From NCBI RefSeq assembly GCF_000090795.2, contig NW_003546287.1:7583-59204 (forward strand): a DNA stretch of 51,622 nt, read 5' to 3'. How positions within the stretch are numbered: the first letter of the stretch is position 1; each line of letters starts with the position of its first letter. Origin of the DNA: Amphimedon queenslandica. Its lineage: Eukaryota > Porifera > Demospongiae > Haplosclerida > Niphatidae. The position numbers and the translations under genes are program-made. The notes under the pieces are model-generated. The model worked only from the letters and a program-made list of their open reading frames with translations, was not told the DNA's origin and made no database searches. Of this stretch, positions 9,353 to 19,665 are shown in pieces.

Positions 9353-10195
9353 ATGGCTCACTCAGAGGGCCACAGCCCTCCAACGTCTTCCGTCCCCATT
9401 ATCCCACCGTCAACTATGGCAGTGGCATCTACTTCATTTACTCCAGCTACGCTGCCAACGGCATTGACAGCATCCATATCCACAGTGACAGTTAAACTGC
9501 CACCCTTTCGGCCAAACGACCCTCAGATGTGGTTTGCCCAGGTTGAAACACAATTTGCCACTAGATGCATAACGTCACAGAAGAGTCGTTATGACCATGT
9601 CGTTTCTTCATTGTGACCGGATTACGCCACAGATTTGAGATCTCATTATCGATTCCCCTAGCAGCAACCTGTATGATACGTTAAAAGCTAAGTTGATTGA
9701 GAGAATTGCACCATCTGAACAACGGCGCTTGCAACAACTGTTATGTATTGATGAACTGGGTGACCGAAAACCTTCACAATTACTGAGACGTCTATGCCAG
9801 TTGCTTGGTGATAACACTTCCTCTACTGGCCAATCTTTCCTTAGAGAGCTTTTTCTACAGCATCTCTCTGCCAACATCAGACTAGTACTTGCCTGTAATA
9901 CCACAGTTGACTTAGATATTTTGGCCACTTAAGCTGACAGAATGTCGGAGATTACTACACCTCCAGTATCAGTCGTTGATCACTCACAACAATTACCTGA
10001 GATTGAACAATTGCGAGCAGAAATTGCCAGTTTTCGTCAACAGTTTCAACCCTCTGCATCTCCTAGGAGACCTCGCATTCCACCTCCTCGCAAACAGCGT
10101 TCTCCCATCCCATTTCCCCAATCATATTGTTGGTACCATTCACGATTTGGAAACAGCCATCAAGTGTCAGAAACCCTGCTCATCAAAATCAAAAA
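9353..10195 (+). pseudogene. gypsy gag remnant
   Basis: The probable start is the ATG at 9353 ([10 protein letters not shown]). A Pro/Ser/Thr-rich N-terminus leads to [19 protein letters not shown], the conserved gag block F...DP..WF.Q.E. After a frame break near 9615 come RRLQQLLCIDELGDRKPSQL and LFLQHLSANIR, which form the helical capsid core. Near 10127-10180 is CWYHSRFG with, in the next frame, CQKPC: the atypical zinc-binding CWYH..FG......C..PC motif of many arthropod and other invertebrate gypsy gags, here split by a frameshift. The protein would form the particle. At least two frameshifts and the stop at 9616 inactivate it. Confidence 0.8.
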
Positions 10196-10214
10196 ACCAG
10201 CAGGCCGGTAGTTC

Positions 10215-10560
10215 ATGGCGACTGACGTACCCGGCCAACCAATTCCTAGTCGACTTTATATTGCACGAGATAGGGTTACTCACCATTCCGTTTTAATTGA
10301 CACAGGAGCAGTCATTAGTGTACTCCCTCCAACCAAATTGGACAATCTATGCCGTCAAGTGGGAGTAGATCTTCAAGCTGCCAATGGGTCCCTCATTCCC
10401 ACATATGGACAACGCTTACTTACACTGAATCTTGATCTCCATCGCACTCTTCGTTTGATTTTTACAACTGCTGACGTGAAGCATCCAATTATTGGAGCAG
10501 ATTTTTTAGAACATCATGGTCTCATTGTTGATATGCGATGCAGACTCCTTCTTGATTCTC
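10215..10560 (+). pseudogene. gypsy aspartic protease domain
   Basis: The frame from 10215 opens with the usual pre-protease strand and then LIDTGAVISVLPP at about 10296-10334. D-T-G-A is the retropepsin active site, with the flanking hydrophobic residues intact. IIGADFLEHHGLIVD at about 10489-10533 is the second conserved protease block (I(I/L)G.DFL). This domain would cut the Gag-Pol polyprotein. It lies in a 227-residue open frame continuing into the RT N-terminus, the longest unbroken piece of the element, and the active-site residues are preserved. Confidence 0.85.
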
Positions 10561-10639
10561 AAACTGATATCAAAGCTAATATATCATGCACACACCAGAA
10601 TGCATATGGGCTTACAACAATTAATTCTATCCTTTTTAA

Positions 10640-11560
10640 AAACTCTTTTACTTCTCTCCTTGATTTTCCAAACCTTACTTGCTCATTCGTGGACACGCCC
10701 ATTCGTCATGATGTCGTACATCACATTGACACATCTGGTATCCCAGTTGCTTCTCGTACTCGTCCACTGTCCCCCAAACGCCTCAAACTCGCTCAGGCGG
10801 AGTTTGAACACATGTTAGAACTTGGAATTACACGTCCTTCGTCCAGTTGTTGGTCGTCAGCACTACACATGGTACCCAAGAAAACAGGATACTGGTGACC
10901 ATGTGGGGATTACCGTAACCTCAACCGCATCACTCTACCTAATAGGTATCCCGTACCCCACATTCAAGATTTTTCATCCTCCCTCGAGGGTACATTTGTT
11001 TTTTGTAAATTAGACCTTGTGAGAGCTTATTACCAAATACCAGTAGCTCCACAAGACATTCACAAGACTGCAATCACCACTCCTTTTGGACTGTTTGAAT
11101 TCACCCGCATGCCGTTTGGGCTGACAAATGCTGCACAAACCTTCCAAAGGTTTATTGACAAAGCGTTACGTGGTCTACATTTCGCATACGCCTACATCGA
11201 CGATGTTCTCTTAGCAAGTAAGTCAGAGGAGGAACACAAGCGTCATCTTCGGTTAGTTTTGAACGGTGTACAGAATATGGAATAATTTTAAATCCCACTA
11301 ATTGTAGTTTTGGACAACCCTCTCTTCAGTTTTTAGCACGCACTATTGATCACAATGGTATACACCCACTACATACTAAAGTCTCAGCAGTGCAAGATTT
11401 TCCATTACCTAAATCTCAGCAGCAATTACGTAAGTTCCTGGGTATGATCAATTTCTATCATCGTTTTATTCCAGGTTGTGCTAAACTCCTACACCCTCTA
11501 CACTCCTTACTGTGTCATTCAGTAACCAACAATGAACTTGTATGGTCAAATGTTGGTAGG
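10640..11560 (+). pseudogene. gypsy reverse transcriptase
   Basis: RT begins with RLSPKRLK-like residues (seen as RPLSPKRLKLAQAEFEHML) and GITRPSSSCWSSALHMVPKK ending in a stop at 10896-10898. The next blocks, in shifted frames, are the Y.R(A/Y)YYQIPVA region (11019-11052), [18 protein letters not shown] (11079-11132) and the intact catalytic box [10 protein letters not shown] at 11192-11221. The thumb and connection appear as LRKFLGMINFYHRFIPG (11428-11478). Breaks occur at about 10896, 11283 and 11390. The MPFGL and YIDD motifs are preserved, so the family call is firm. Confidence 0.92.
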
Positions 11561-12056
11561 ACAGCATTCACTCAGGCAAAGGAAGCATTAGCTCATGCCA
11601 CTTTTCTGTATCACCCGAAACACAACACCTTCATAGCTATTATAACTGATGCTTCTAATTTGGCAACTGGAGCTGTTTTGCAGCAGAGGGTTGAGGGTCA
11701 ATGGCTGCCCATCTCCAATTTTTCACAGAAACTCTCCATCAGAGAGAAAGTATAGTACGTTTGACTGTGAACTTCTGGCCATCTATTGGGCCATCAAACA
11801 TTTCTCATAGTTTGTTGAAGGGCATATCTTTAGTGTTTACACGGACCACAAACCATTGACCATTTCTCTTCACACCAAGTCCAACAGGTATACCCCACAT
11901 CAAATTCGACATTTAGATTTTATTTCCGAATTCACTAGTGACATCCTACATATCAGAGGTAGCAGCAATCTAGTAGCAGATGCACTGTCTAGAATAGAAG
12001 TTAATTCATTAGAGTGTCCTCCCATTGTTATAGATCTGGAACTATTAGCAAGTTGA
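11560..12056 (+). pseudogene. gypsy RNase H domain
   Basis: TDASNLATGAVLQQ at about 11647-11688 carries the first acidic catalytic residue of the RNase H fold. After a stop at 11753-11755, a frame-shifted YDCELLAI..AIKHF and VYTDHKPLT follow at 11760-11860. HTKSNRYTPHQIRHLDFISE and IRGSSNLVADALSRIE at 11868-12001 close the domain; the N..ADALSR block is the standard gypsy end. Its role is degradation of RNA in the RNA-DNA hybrid. Confidence 0.88.
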
Positions 12057-12139
12057 CTGTAAGTTCCTCTCTCGGGAGCACTCTATTTACTCTATTACAC
12101 TCCAAACTCTGTCCTTACCTGGTTGTAACCACACTATTA

Positions 12140-13115
12140 CATGTGATATTTCTACGGGTGTGCCATGTCCAGTGGTCCCCCCTCTTTACAAACTTCAGTA
12201 TTTTCCGTTCCCCACTCACTCTCTCATCCAGGCATTAGGGCAACACAAAAGCTCATCTCCCGATTCGTTTGGCCGCATACGCATAGCGACATCCAGTTAT
12301 GGACTTGTTCCTGTGTTCCATGTCAACAATCCAAGATATCTCGCCATAACATTATTCACATTGATAATTTGGGACCACTTTCTCCTTCGAATGGTTACAT
12401 GTACCTCCTCACCTGCATTGATAAATTTACAAGGTGGCCGGAGGCGTTTCCTTTAGTTGATACCACTGCTCCTTTTGTCGCTCGCACTCTAATCTCAGGG
12501 TGGACCTCATAATTTGGATTTTCGTCCCTCATCACTACAGACAGGGGGGCCATATTTGAATCACTTTTATGGAAACAACTTATGCATTTATTGGGTACTA
12601 CTTGTTCACGTACTACAGCTTATCACCGTAGTCCAATGGAATTTTCAAATGTTTCCATCAGCAATTAAAGGCTACACTCAAAGCTTACTCCAATGCACAG
12701 TCATGGACAGACTCGCTTCCCTTGGTGTTATTGGGCATCTGTAGCGCCATCAAGGAAGACTTACAGTGTACTACTGCAGAGCTAGTTTATGGAACAAAGC
12801 TCCGTCTGCCAGGCGAATTTTTCTCTTTGTCAACTGTTCCAGACTGTCCCGATGAAATCTTTATAGCTAGACTCAAGCAGTACATGAACAAGTTACAACC
12901 AGTACCACCTCGTTGTGCACATACTCCTACTGGTACTCCATTTGTCTCTCGGTCTCAAACTACCTCTAGCCATGATTTTGTTCGTCGGGACTCGGTAAAG
13001 AAACCACTTCAATCACCTTATGATGGACCATTTAGAGTGGTTTCTCGTACACAAAAGTATTATGTCCTTGATCTGAATGGATGCATTGTACAGTCAGTAT
13101 TGATTGTTTGAAACC
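12140..13115 (+). pseudogene. gypsy integrase
   Basis: [18 protein letters not shown] (12225-12278) and [10 protein letters not shown] give the zinc-binding H...C..C region. The rve core follows as [20 protein letters not shown] with the first catalytic Asp, and, after the stop at 12510-12512 and frame changes, ITTDRG (second Asp) and a HRSPMEF segment where the catalytic Glu is expected. The C-terminal half reads TTAELVYGTKLRLPGEFF and later KPLQSPYDGPFRVV, the GPF/Y-type module. At least three breaks are present. It would insert the cDNA; the domain order places the element in Ty3/gypsy. Confidence 0.85.
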
Positions 13116-13286
13116 TGCTCATCTAGATCATACAGTAGTACACAATCCTCCCTCTGAAACTCCCTCTTTTTTATCACTCCCTTCTCCGTGTCAAGACACA
13201 CCTACTTCAAGTCACCATACACGATCAGGACGACGAGTTCGATTTCTGTCACGTCTCAATTTATAATGTTTGTTTACCATTGTCAC

Positions 13287-13300
13287 AGGTGGGGGAGTAC
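13287..13300 (+). other. polypurine tract
   Basis: A purine-rich AGGTGGGGGAGTAC lies immediately before the 3' LTR, the site for plus-strand priming. Confidence 0.8.
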
Positions 13301-13551
13301 TATGGTGAATCAGGATACAGTGTATGTATTTACTATTTATTATTAATTATCTTTACATTCTGTGCACTGTTATGTATTCATTAATTTCTGTAAACCACAC
13401 ATGCACAATGATACAATACGCTGAACACATTATTCCCTCTAATTTCCACTTTTTCTTTTATCTTTCGTTGTCTCTATTTTATCCTCTTTGATCTTTGTTA
13501 TTAATTGGAGAATACATCTATTGTTGATGAAAGCTAGTAGCGTTGCCTACA
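13301..13551 (+). repeat. 3' LTR of the gypsy element
   Basis: A 251-bp copy starts TATGGTGAATCAGG (TG changed to TA) and ends TTGCCTACA, followed by the ATGA duplication at 13552-13555. It is slightly shorter than the 5' copy owing to small deletions, including one ATT unit near 13350. Confidence 0.9.
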
Positions 13552-14520
13552 ATGAATGGTTTTGATCCAAAATTTTTTATTTCTACATGACCTTTTACAA
13601 TTGCCACCAGTTAATGGTAGACCAGTATATAAAAAATTAGCAACAAACTAGTAAAAACTAGACTTGGAACAGCCAATGCAGTTAACATAATGGAAAGAAA
13701 TGATGAACTAACAATCAATGAGTGACAAAAAGGAGACAAAACTTTCTTTAAGACGCTTGTTTCTGGTAGGCATGGCTGTGTCACTGATGAAACTGTAGAT
13801 ACGCTTAAGAGTCGTGTATTTAAGGCTTCAATACCAGAAAAACATAAGGAATTGGAAAGTGAAGGAACAAATCCTCCAATTTGCCTATTGTCAAGTCAGA
13901 CGACAGCCAAAAAAAGCAATGAATTAATGTTAGAATGTCTAGAAACTGAGAAAATAGAATAAGCATATCTTATTGTTGCTCATGAAAGTAGTAGCGCAGC
14001 AAAATTCGACAAAAAACAAGAAAAAAAATTGGAGAAATTAAAAGATCAACCAAGCAAAATGGTTGGTTTAGAAACTTTATTGTCTTTAGCAGTAGGCTGT
14101 TGTGTCATGCTAAGACGTAATATTGATGTCACAGTAGGATTAGTTAGTGGTGCCATTGGTACAGTAATGGGTATTTATGCTACATGTATATTAATTAAAT
14201 TTAATCATATTGATATACCTTCTAACAGAAAGGGTTACATCTTGATTTAGTTTCCCTTTATACTTTCTTATGCTATTACTATTCAAAAATGTCAGGGCCT
14301 CTAACTACACACAGCCATTATTGATTTATGACTGATGTTTTCAGGGATGGTATGGCATAAGTTGCATTGTCTCATGTACGTACATTTAATAGATTAAATT
14401 AATTATCATTTCATCCTCTTTTTTTAAAGTTAGTAATCTGTGCATTAATGAAATTAACCAACTGAGAACTAAGTTTCAAAATGATTTACCACAATTCAAC
14501 TAAAGTAAAGGAAAGAAGAG
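13552..14520 (+). pseudogene. Helitron helicase remnant, 3' part
   Basis: The Pif1-like helicase resumes after the gypsy element. DLLQLPPVNGRPVYKK (13586-13635) is the conserved motif following the DE box. ETEKIE...SSAAKFDKKQEKKLEKL and GLETLLSLAVGCCVMLRRNI (14065-14124), then GLVSGAIGTVMGI, form the L.(L/V)..G..VML..N(I/L)....GLVNG..G module. Motif VI appears as LSYAITIQKCQGL at about 14267-14296. FHPLFLK marks the C-terminus. Stops occur throughout (for example near 13575, 13960 and 14296). In an active element this domain unwinds DNA during rolling-circle transposition. Confidence 0.85.
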
Positions 14521-14562
14521 AAAGATTCAAGTGACTGGTGTAATTGATGATAGTGAACCTTG

Positions 14563-15073
14563 TATACTATGTCCCAACTGAGAATGGACCGGAAGAAGCA
14601 GCTGCATTGGAATTTGAAAAATGTATCTACGTCACTAATGACGTCTTATAATGATATTCATAGAGACATGGCCGATATTTCGGCTGTGTTGTTTCACTCT
14701 TAAAATAGTCTTGTTCTTCCTGATAAGCAGTACAATAGCTCCTGGAGTCAACAAGTCTTCATAAAGACCATCATTATCAGAAGATCTAGCTCTATTAGCA
14801 TTTTAAAAGAAGAATTATTAGTTTTGGCGCTCGACCACATGTGCTTATGTAAACTATGACATCATAAAATGTCATTGCGGTTAGCTTTGGTATGCCATTG
14901 GGTTTATAGGGAGAACCCAGTTCTCAGGGTTCCCAAGGGTTGAGAGACCCAAGACCTGAGATCCTGAAGCGGCATTGGGCGACTAAGAATCTGTGAAAGT
15001 CTCATTCCTATCACATGTCTATAAAAAGTTATTCCAGTTTTTCTTGGTCCAAACTCAGTTGGGACATAGTATA
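14563..15073. mobile_element. short inverted-repeat element with TATACTATGTCCCAACTGAG ends
   Basis: A perfect 20-bp inverted repeat bounds about 510 bp: 14563-14582 and the complement at 15054-15073. The outermost TATA may include a TA target duplication, as in mariner-type MITEs. The interior holds a local near-palindrome (GAACCC...GGGTTC around 14913-14935) but no supported gene; the minus-strand frame through the right end has no recognisable motif. Confidence 0.65.
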
Positions 15074-15099
15074 GTAACAATGTCAAGGTGTCTGTAAGT

Positions 15100-15581
15100 G
15101 GTCCGTGTATATTCCCGCCATTTAAATCTCAAAACACTAAGATTTTTACTTTTTGGAAAAAATTTTAAATGCAACAATCTAATTTTAGTTTTATACCGTA
15201 TTTGCTCTACTTCCATCGATAGAAATATTGGATAATGCACCCCTGAAAAATGGCTAATTTCTGAATGATTCTTCATGATGAAAGCTATCCTTTGTCCCTT
15301 TGCTTTTAGGATCTTAAACTGACTGAAATCTATGTGTATAAAGGTTCTACTTCATTCAAGTATGTAATTTATGATTCATTCAGAAGTTCCAATAAAATAC
15401 AACATAGGAGTAAATATGGGGCCAGCCTAAAGTGTTTAATTCCAAGCAAAGAACCAACAGACTCACTGTATAGTGTATAATGTATATAAAGTTTATTTAT
15501 TGGTACTTGTCTTGTTTAAATTTTAAATGCTTGTTTGAACTAATGTCATCATAGCATAAGGTTTGCGGCCATTTTCAGCAC
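15100..15581 (+). repeat. left terminal inverted repeat
   Basis: About 482 bp, matching the reverse complement of 21201-21676 along its whole length with scattered substitutions. The arm ends just before the transposase ATG (15582 or 15585), so the terminal repeat would also be the transposase promoter and leader. Confidence 0.9.
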
Positions 15582-17111
15582 ATGATGGCACAGAGAAAGT
15601 TAGATGATCTGGAAAGCTATGTTTGTGGCAAGATTGTTGATGAAAAGTGGACACACCAGCAGCTAAGTAGTTATTTACAAGGTAGATATCCGGGATCAAG
15701 AGGATTTAGTGTTAGAAGCATTGAAAGGTTTAGTGCTGCAAAGGGAATCCATGGTACAAGTTGAATACCAACTCTGATTTAGATTGTTCTGTTTCAGAGG
15801 CTATTTCAATGGTATGACATTATGTAATAGTTGTATACATGTACATGAACATTGTATTGGCAAGATAACTTACTAATATAAATCAGTAATTTTGATGGAA
15901 TCTTGGTAATTAATTATTATTTTGTTCAAATAAAATTGTAGCAAAAAAATACATTGCCACATTGGTTGGACCAAGTTACGGACGCAAGACAATGACTGGA
16001 TTGTTAAAATCTGAAGATATTGTTGTTAGTGAAACTAGGGTAGGTGAATCATTGCAAAGGGTAAATCCTGGATACCACTGTAAAAGGAAAGAATCAACTA
16101 GTAGGATGCTCAATCCTGTTCCCTACCACGCTGACTATTTTGGGCACAAAGTGCATATTGATCAGTCAGAAAAGCTTGTCATGTATGGAGTAACACATGT
16201 TTGTGCTATAGATGGGTTTAGTGGGAAAATAGTGGGATTTATAACTACACCAGTAAAGAATTGTGTAGAGATATATTCTCAATTATTCAGGTGAATAAAA
16301 AATTAAAATGCATTATAGGCAAATCTTAACTCAATAGACCCATGGTAATAGAATATGGTTTGTGGGACCAAATACGTGTAGATCACGGGAAGGAATGGTC
16401 ACTAATTCTGTATGTTCAAGAGAGTTTAACTCATCTGCGATACAACACTCAAAGAGCACCTCACTTACAAATTACATCAAAATTGGTAAAACTGATTTGT
16501 TGTTTTACAATTATACTACATGTGCAATTCTATTTACAACCACAGAGTTGAGCGTATGTGGGTAGAGATTAACACTTGTATCAATTATCCAATGAAGTCC
16601 TGTTTAAATAGCCTTCAAGAAAGTCGTGATATTGATATGAGTGATAGCCACATTAAATTCTGTGTCATGGTTTTCCTGCAGAGTTGCCAACGTAGGTGTT
16701 AAAATAGCAGTACAAGCATGGAATGATCACAGGTTACTAGGTTGATATTTAGCTATGTTCCTAAAAAGTTTAAATTATTTTTCTTTCAGGTCATGGTAAT
16801 AAAACACCCATTAAAAAATGAAACGCCATTGCATGGCAGCCAAAGTTCATTCAAGTATACTTCCTGAAGCAGCTGATGCAGTTAGAGAAACGGAAGCACA
16901 TGGGTCAAACATTACTTCTTTTAGTTCTTTTTGCATAGATCCTCTCATGAGCAGAGGTGACTTAGTACAACAAAGAGAAGATGAATTTAGAACTAGATAT
17001 AATGACTTAGCTCATTTTTTTAGCACTGTTGTTAATGGCAATTTCAGGCTATTTCGTGATGGATTACTGTTTTTTATAGATAAAAGCAAGCAATTAGAGT
17101 CACAGTTGTAA
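15582..17111 (+). pseudogene. rve/DDE-type transposase, interrupted
   Basis: A transposase with an N-terminal DNA-binding part (exon 15582-15811; LSSYLQGRYPGSRGFSVRSI) and an integrase core. The core reads YGRKTMTGLL, ADYFGHKVHIDQSEKLVMYG (Asp in HIDQ), AIDGFSGKIVGF, then after a 47-bp intron (16291-16337, phase 2) EYGLWDQIRVDHGKEWSLIL (second Asp) and NHRVERMWVEIN with the Glu. The tail runs ILPEAADAVRETE to the stop at 17109-17111. A likely intron is 16733-16789. Damage: a 1-nt deletion after GIHGT (15762), a 153-bp interruption at 15812-15964 without a clean acceptor, and frame breaks near 16490-16545, 16680 and 16817. The motif set matches metazoan rve-core proteins of the PTHR46791 kind. 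Confidence 0.8.
16291..16337 (+). other. 47-bp intron in the transposase
   Basis: The sequence runs AG|GTGAAT to TCAATAG|ACCC. Removing it joins QLFR to PMVIEYG in phase and recreates the continuous family block across the two exons. It is a very short spliceosomal intron. Confidence 0.75.
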
Positions 17112-18388
17112 TCACTGTTTCATTAAACTCAAAATTAATGATGAATGTAAACATCATGAATTTGAGGGGGGTGAGAGAGAAAACATGAAGCTCAGGCATA
17201 TTCAGACCCCACCCTCATGGTCCATGATCGATGGTTGCATGGGGTCTGAACACAACAGAGCAAATATCACATTTACTTATCATCGCCTGATCACCTACTA
17301 ACAAAACCAAATAACCAATAAAAGAGAAAATAAACATTACTGTCACTTTGAGGTAAATAAGAACCAAAATTAAACCCATAATCAAGCTAGAAATTTGAGT
17401 CCGGATTATTTTTGCTATTATCCGTTTCAGGTGTTTACACTAATCCAGCAGCTGCGTTTTCATAAGATTTATCATTCGTTTATAGAAGTATCCACTTTGC
17501 TTCGGATAGGTGATGCGTTTTCATGTATTAGTGTAAACAAAAGCTGTATCAGAATTAAAAAGTCTCCGTTTACATGTGAAAATGGATTAGTGTAAATGTG
17601 GCCTAATATTAAATTCTTTAACAACACTGAAACTCGCCACTAGACTGACTTGCACACTAAATGGGCACTGTAGGCTGTAGCTCATCAAAAATAATTGTAT
17701 AGTGTTTACTTAAGTGTCCAGAATTTAAAGAGCTGATAGAGTAGCCCTTAGAGATTCTTGAGATACCTCCTCTCTCTTATCTAGCTGCTAGAAAATTCAT
17801 TTGTCCAAACGGTTTAACTGCCGCCATCTTAACCACAACACTTCTACTGGCAACTCCCATTTCAATATTTCTTTTTCCAGCCTATTTTATATTTAGACGC
17901 CATACGGAATACTTAATAACTAGTACTTAGTGCTGGATCATCAATTTTTACAGGAACGACCTTTCAAGAGACGAGTCCTCTGACATTTTAAGAGTCAACT
18001 CCTTTTGACTTTTATAAAGCTAATTCTACTGCTGGTAACTAAATTATACAAATTATTTTATTGTACCATAATTTCAATAGGAACATAAAAGTTAACATAA
18101 TGAAGAAAGTAATCACTTAGGCTGTTTTCATAAGTAGGGAAAGGTTTGGCATTGTCAAGAAAATCATTCATATATTTCAAGTTAAGTGCCATACTTTACA
18201 TAGGTAAAGAGTAGAACGATTCCAGACGAAGTAAAGCATTAGCAACAATAAATTGACCTCGAATAAATGAAATTGCTTAAATGTAATACAAGTGGATAAT
18301 ATAATGATAAATGAAACAAAGGATAATAGTCATGATACAGTAGTCTACAAGTGACAAACCTCAATAGGATAACTGTTAATCACAGTGA
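17112..18388. other. non-coding interior of the transposon
   Basis: I see no supported gene. At 17203-17252 there is an imperfect palindrome with TTCAGACCCC and GGGGTCTGAA ends. A diverged partial MITE occupies about 17407-17603. The rest is AT-rich sequence between the 3' end of the transposase (plus) and the 3' end of the RING-like gene (minus), so the two genes converge here. Confidence 0.5.
17407..17603 (-). mobile_element. partial copy of the GGCC(T)GTTTACA MITE
   Basis: The block GGTGTTTACACTAATCCAGC followed by AGCTGCGTTTT matches the reverse complement of the MITE at 47428-47679, and the right end (ATTTACAC...GGCC form) is flanked by TAA. The left end is missing or diverged. It is therefore a truncated or decayed copy in opposite orientation. 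Confidence 0.6.
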
Positions 18389-19665
18389 CTAGTCATTGCA
18401 TAATTGTAATTGCAGTGGTGGTGGAAGAGGAGGATGGTTATCATCCTCCTCTTGTTCTTCACTTGTTTGAATAATTGCCTTGATATCCATCAAAAAGTCG
18501 TCTAGCCCTTTCAAAATCATGGTTTCATTATAAGCTCTTTCCGATCCACATGATGGACAACACTGAGATTGTCCATTGGAATACCACTTGTTAACGCAGG
18601 ACTCACAGCCTAGTATTACTTCGCAGCATTTTGAAATTATGATAGGAGGACATAACGGAATACAATGGCAGATTTTACACTTGAAAATAGTATGCATCAT
18701 TTTCATCAGGCCAAATGGAACCTTCATTTCCTTTGATACAGCAACAATTTCGGTTACAAGGCCATTTAGATTGTTTACATCTCGTCCCACTCTCTCCACT
18801 TTGCACATCACATCATCAATGCGCCTCTTCTTTGTTGTTACCTCGAAGTCATCATCATCAGATTCATCAAAAGATTGGACACTTTTCTTTTTCTGCTTAT
18901 GTATTGAAAGAAGCTTCGAACAAAGTACTGCATAAATAATTCTTCGGGGTGATTTCCAGAATGATAGGCCTATAGTATAATAATTATTATTAAGTAAAAT
19001 CCTGCATTATAATAAGGTTCACCTTGAGCAGCTGATTCACTATCTATTTCAAGCCCATCAGCTGTGACTAAGGTGTACGTTTCTCCCCAACGATTCTGCA
19101 TTTGTTGTTTTAAATACTCTACTGTGGCAGTGGATTCATCTACTTCAATAAATATCTGTTGCAGCTTGTTAAAGTGTGGTTTGTTATCACCCCACTCCAC
19201 GATAGCTTTAACGACCTTTACTTTGGCTCCTTGGGTGGTCGGCGTTAAAGGCTGCTTCTTTGCTAAAACAGAACGGAAATTCGGGCTGTATGAAGTGCTA
19301 GCAGATATTCCAGGCGACACTCCAGACAGAGTAACAGTACGACTAGGCCCTGGAGTTACTGCGACGGGTGCACCGCTAGTAGTAGTGAGGACGGCCACGT
19401 CACTAACCGGTACCGGTTGGCCCCCCACTAGAAGAGTTTGCCATGGTGTTAGACCCCTGAATGACCCAGATTTTTCATCTGGAAAGAAGCCTGTTGCATC
19501 CATATCGTCTTTCAACCACACTTCTTTGGGATCAACGTCAAAGGCTCGTCGTAAATTCAACACGTTCATTTGTGATATCATCATCTCAGTCCTGTCGTCA
19601 CCACGTTTTAAGAAGACCCTTTGATCTGGTAATACATTCGCTGCCATGATCCTCAGTTTTGTCAA
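18389..19665 (-). CDS. two-exon transposon gene with C-terminal RING-like zinc domain
   Basis: Exon 1 is 19665-19023 and exon 2 is 18927-18389, separated by a 95-bp intron (18928-19022; CAAG|GTGAAC, TTATGCAG|TACTTTG; phase 1). Splicing gives an open frame of 393 codons. The N-terminal about 70 residues (from MTKLRIMAANVLP or the second Met) contain NLRRAFDVDPKEVWLKDD and FRGLTPWQTLLVGG. A Ser/Thr/Pro linker and a segment with IEVDESTATVEYLKQQM follow. Exon 2 has a basic patch (KQKKK), an acidic run and a cysteine-rich module CKIC..CIPLCPPII..KCCEVILGCESCV..W...QCCPSCG, spaced like a RING or U-box zinc fold, then an acidic PPLPPP tail. Function is unknown: E3-like or DNA-associated activity would be inference. 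Confidence 0.75.
18928..19022 (-). other. 95-bp intron of the RING-like gene
   Basis: On the minus strand the donor is CAAG|GTGAAC and the acceptor ATTTATGCAG|TACTTTG. The phase-1 junction joins the only two long minus-strand frames here and creates SAAQVLCSKLL across the splice. Confidence 0.8.

Larger units (their letters stand above)
9037..13551 (+). mobile_element. Ty3/gypsy LTR retrotransposon inserted in the Helitron helicase
   Basis: The element is complete in structure: 5' LTR, primer binding site, gag, protease, RT, RNase H, integrase, polypurine tract and 3' LTR, flanked by ATGA duplications. The order protease-RT-RNase H-integrase defines Ty3/gypsy rather than Ty1/copia. Frameshifts and stops occur in every domain, so it is not autonomous now. 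The two LTRs differ at roughly 20 sites by eye over about 250 bp, so insertion was not recent, yet the insertion must postdate the Helitron gene it splits. Confidence 0.92.

Noticed and set aside
19064..19624. A 186-codon plus-strand frame
   Set aside because: It lies opposite the minus-strand exon 1 of the RING-like gene, which has a supported splice junction and a long open continuation. The plus frame is a shadow.
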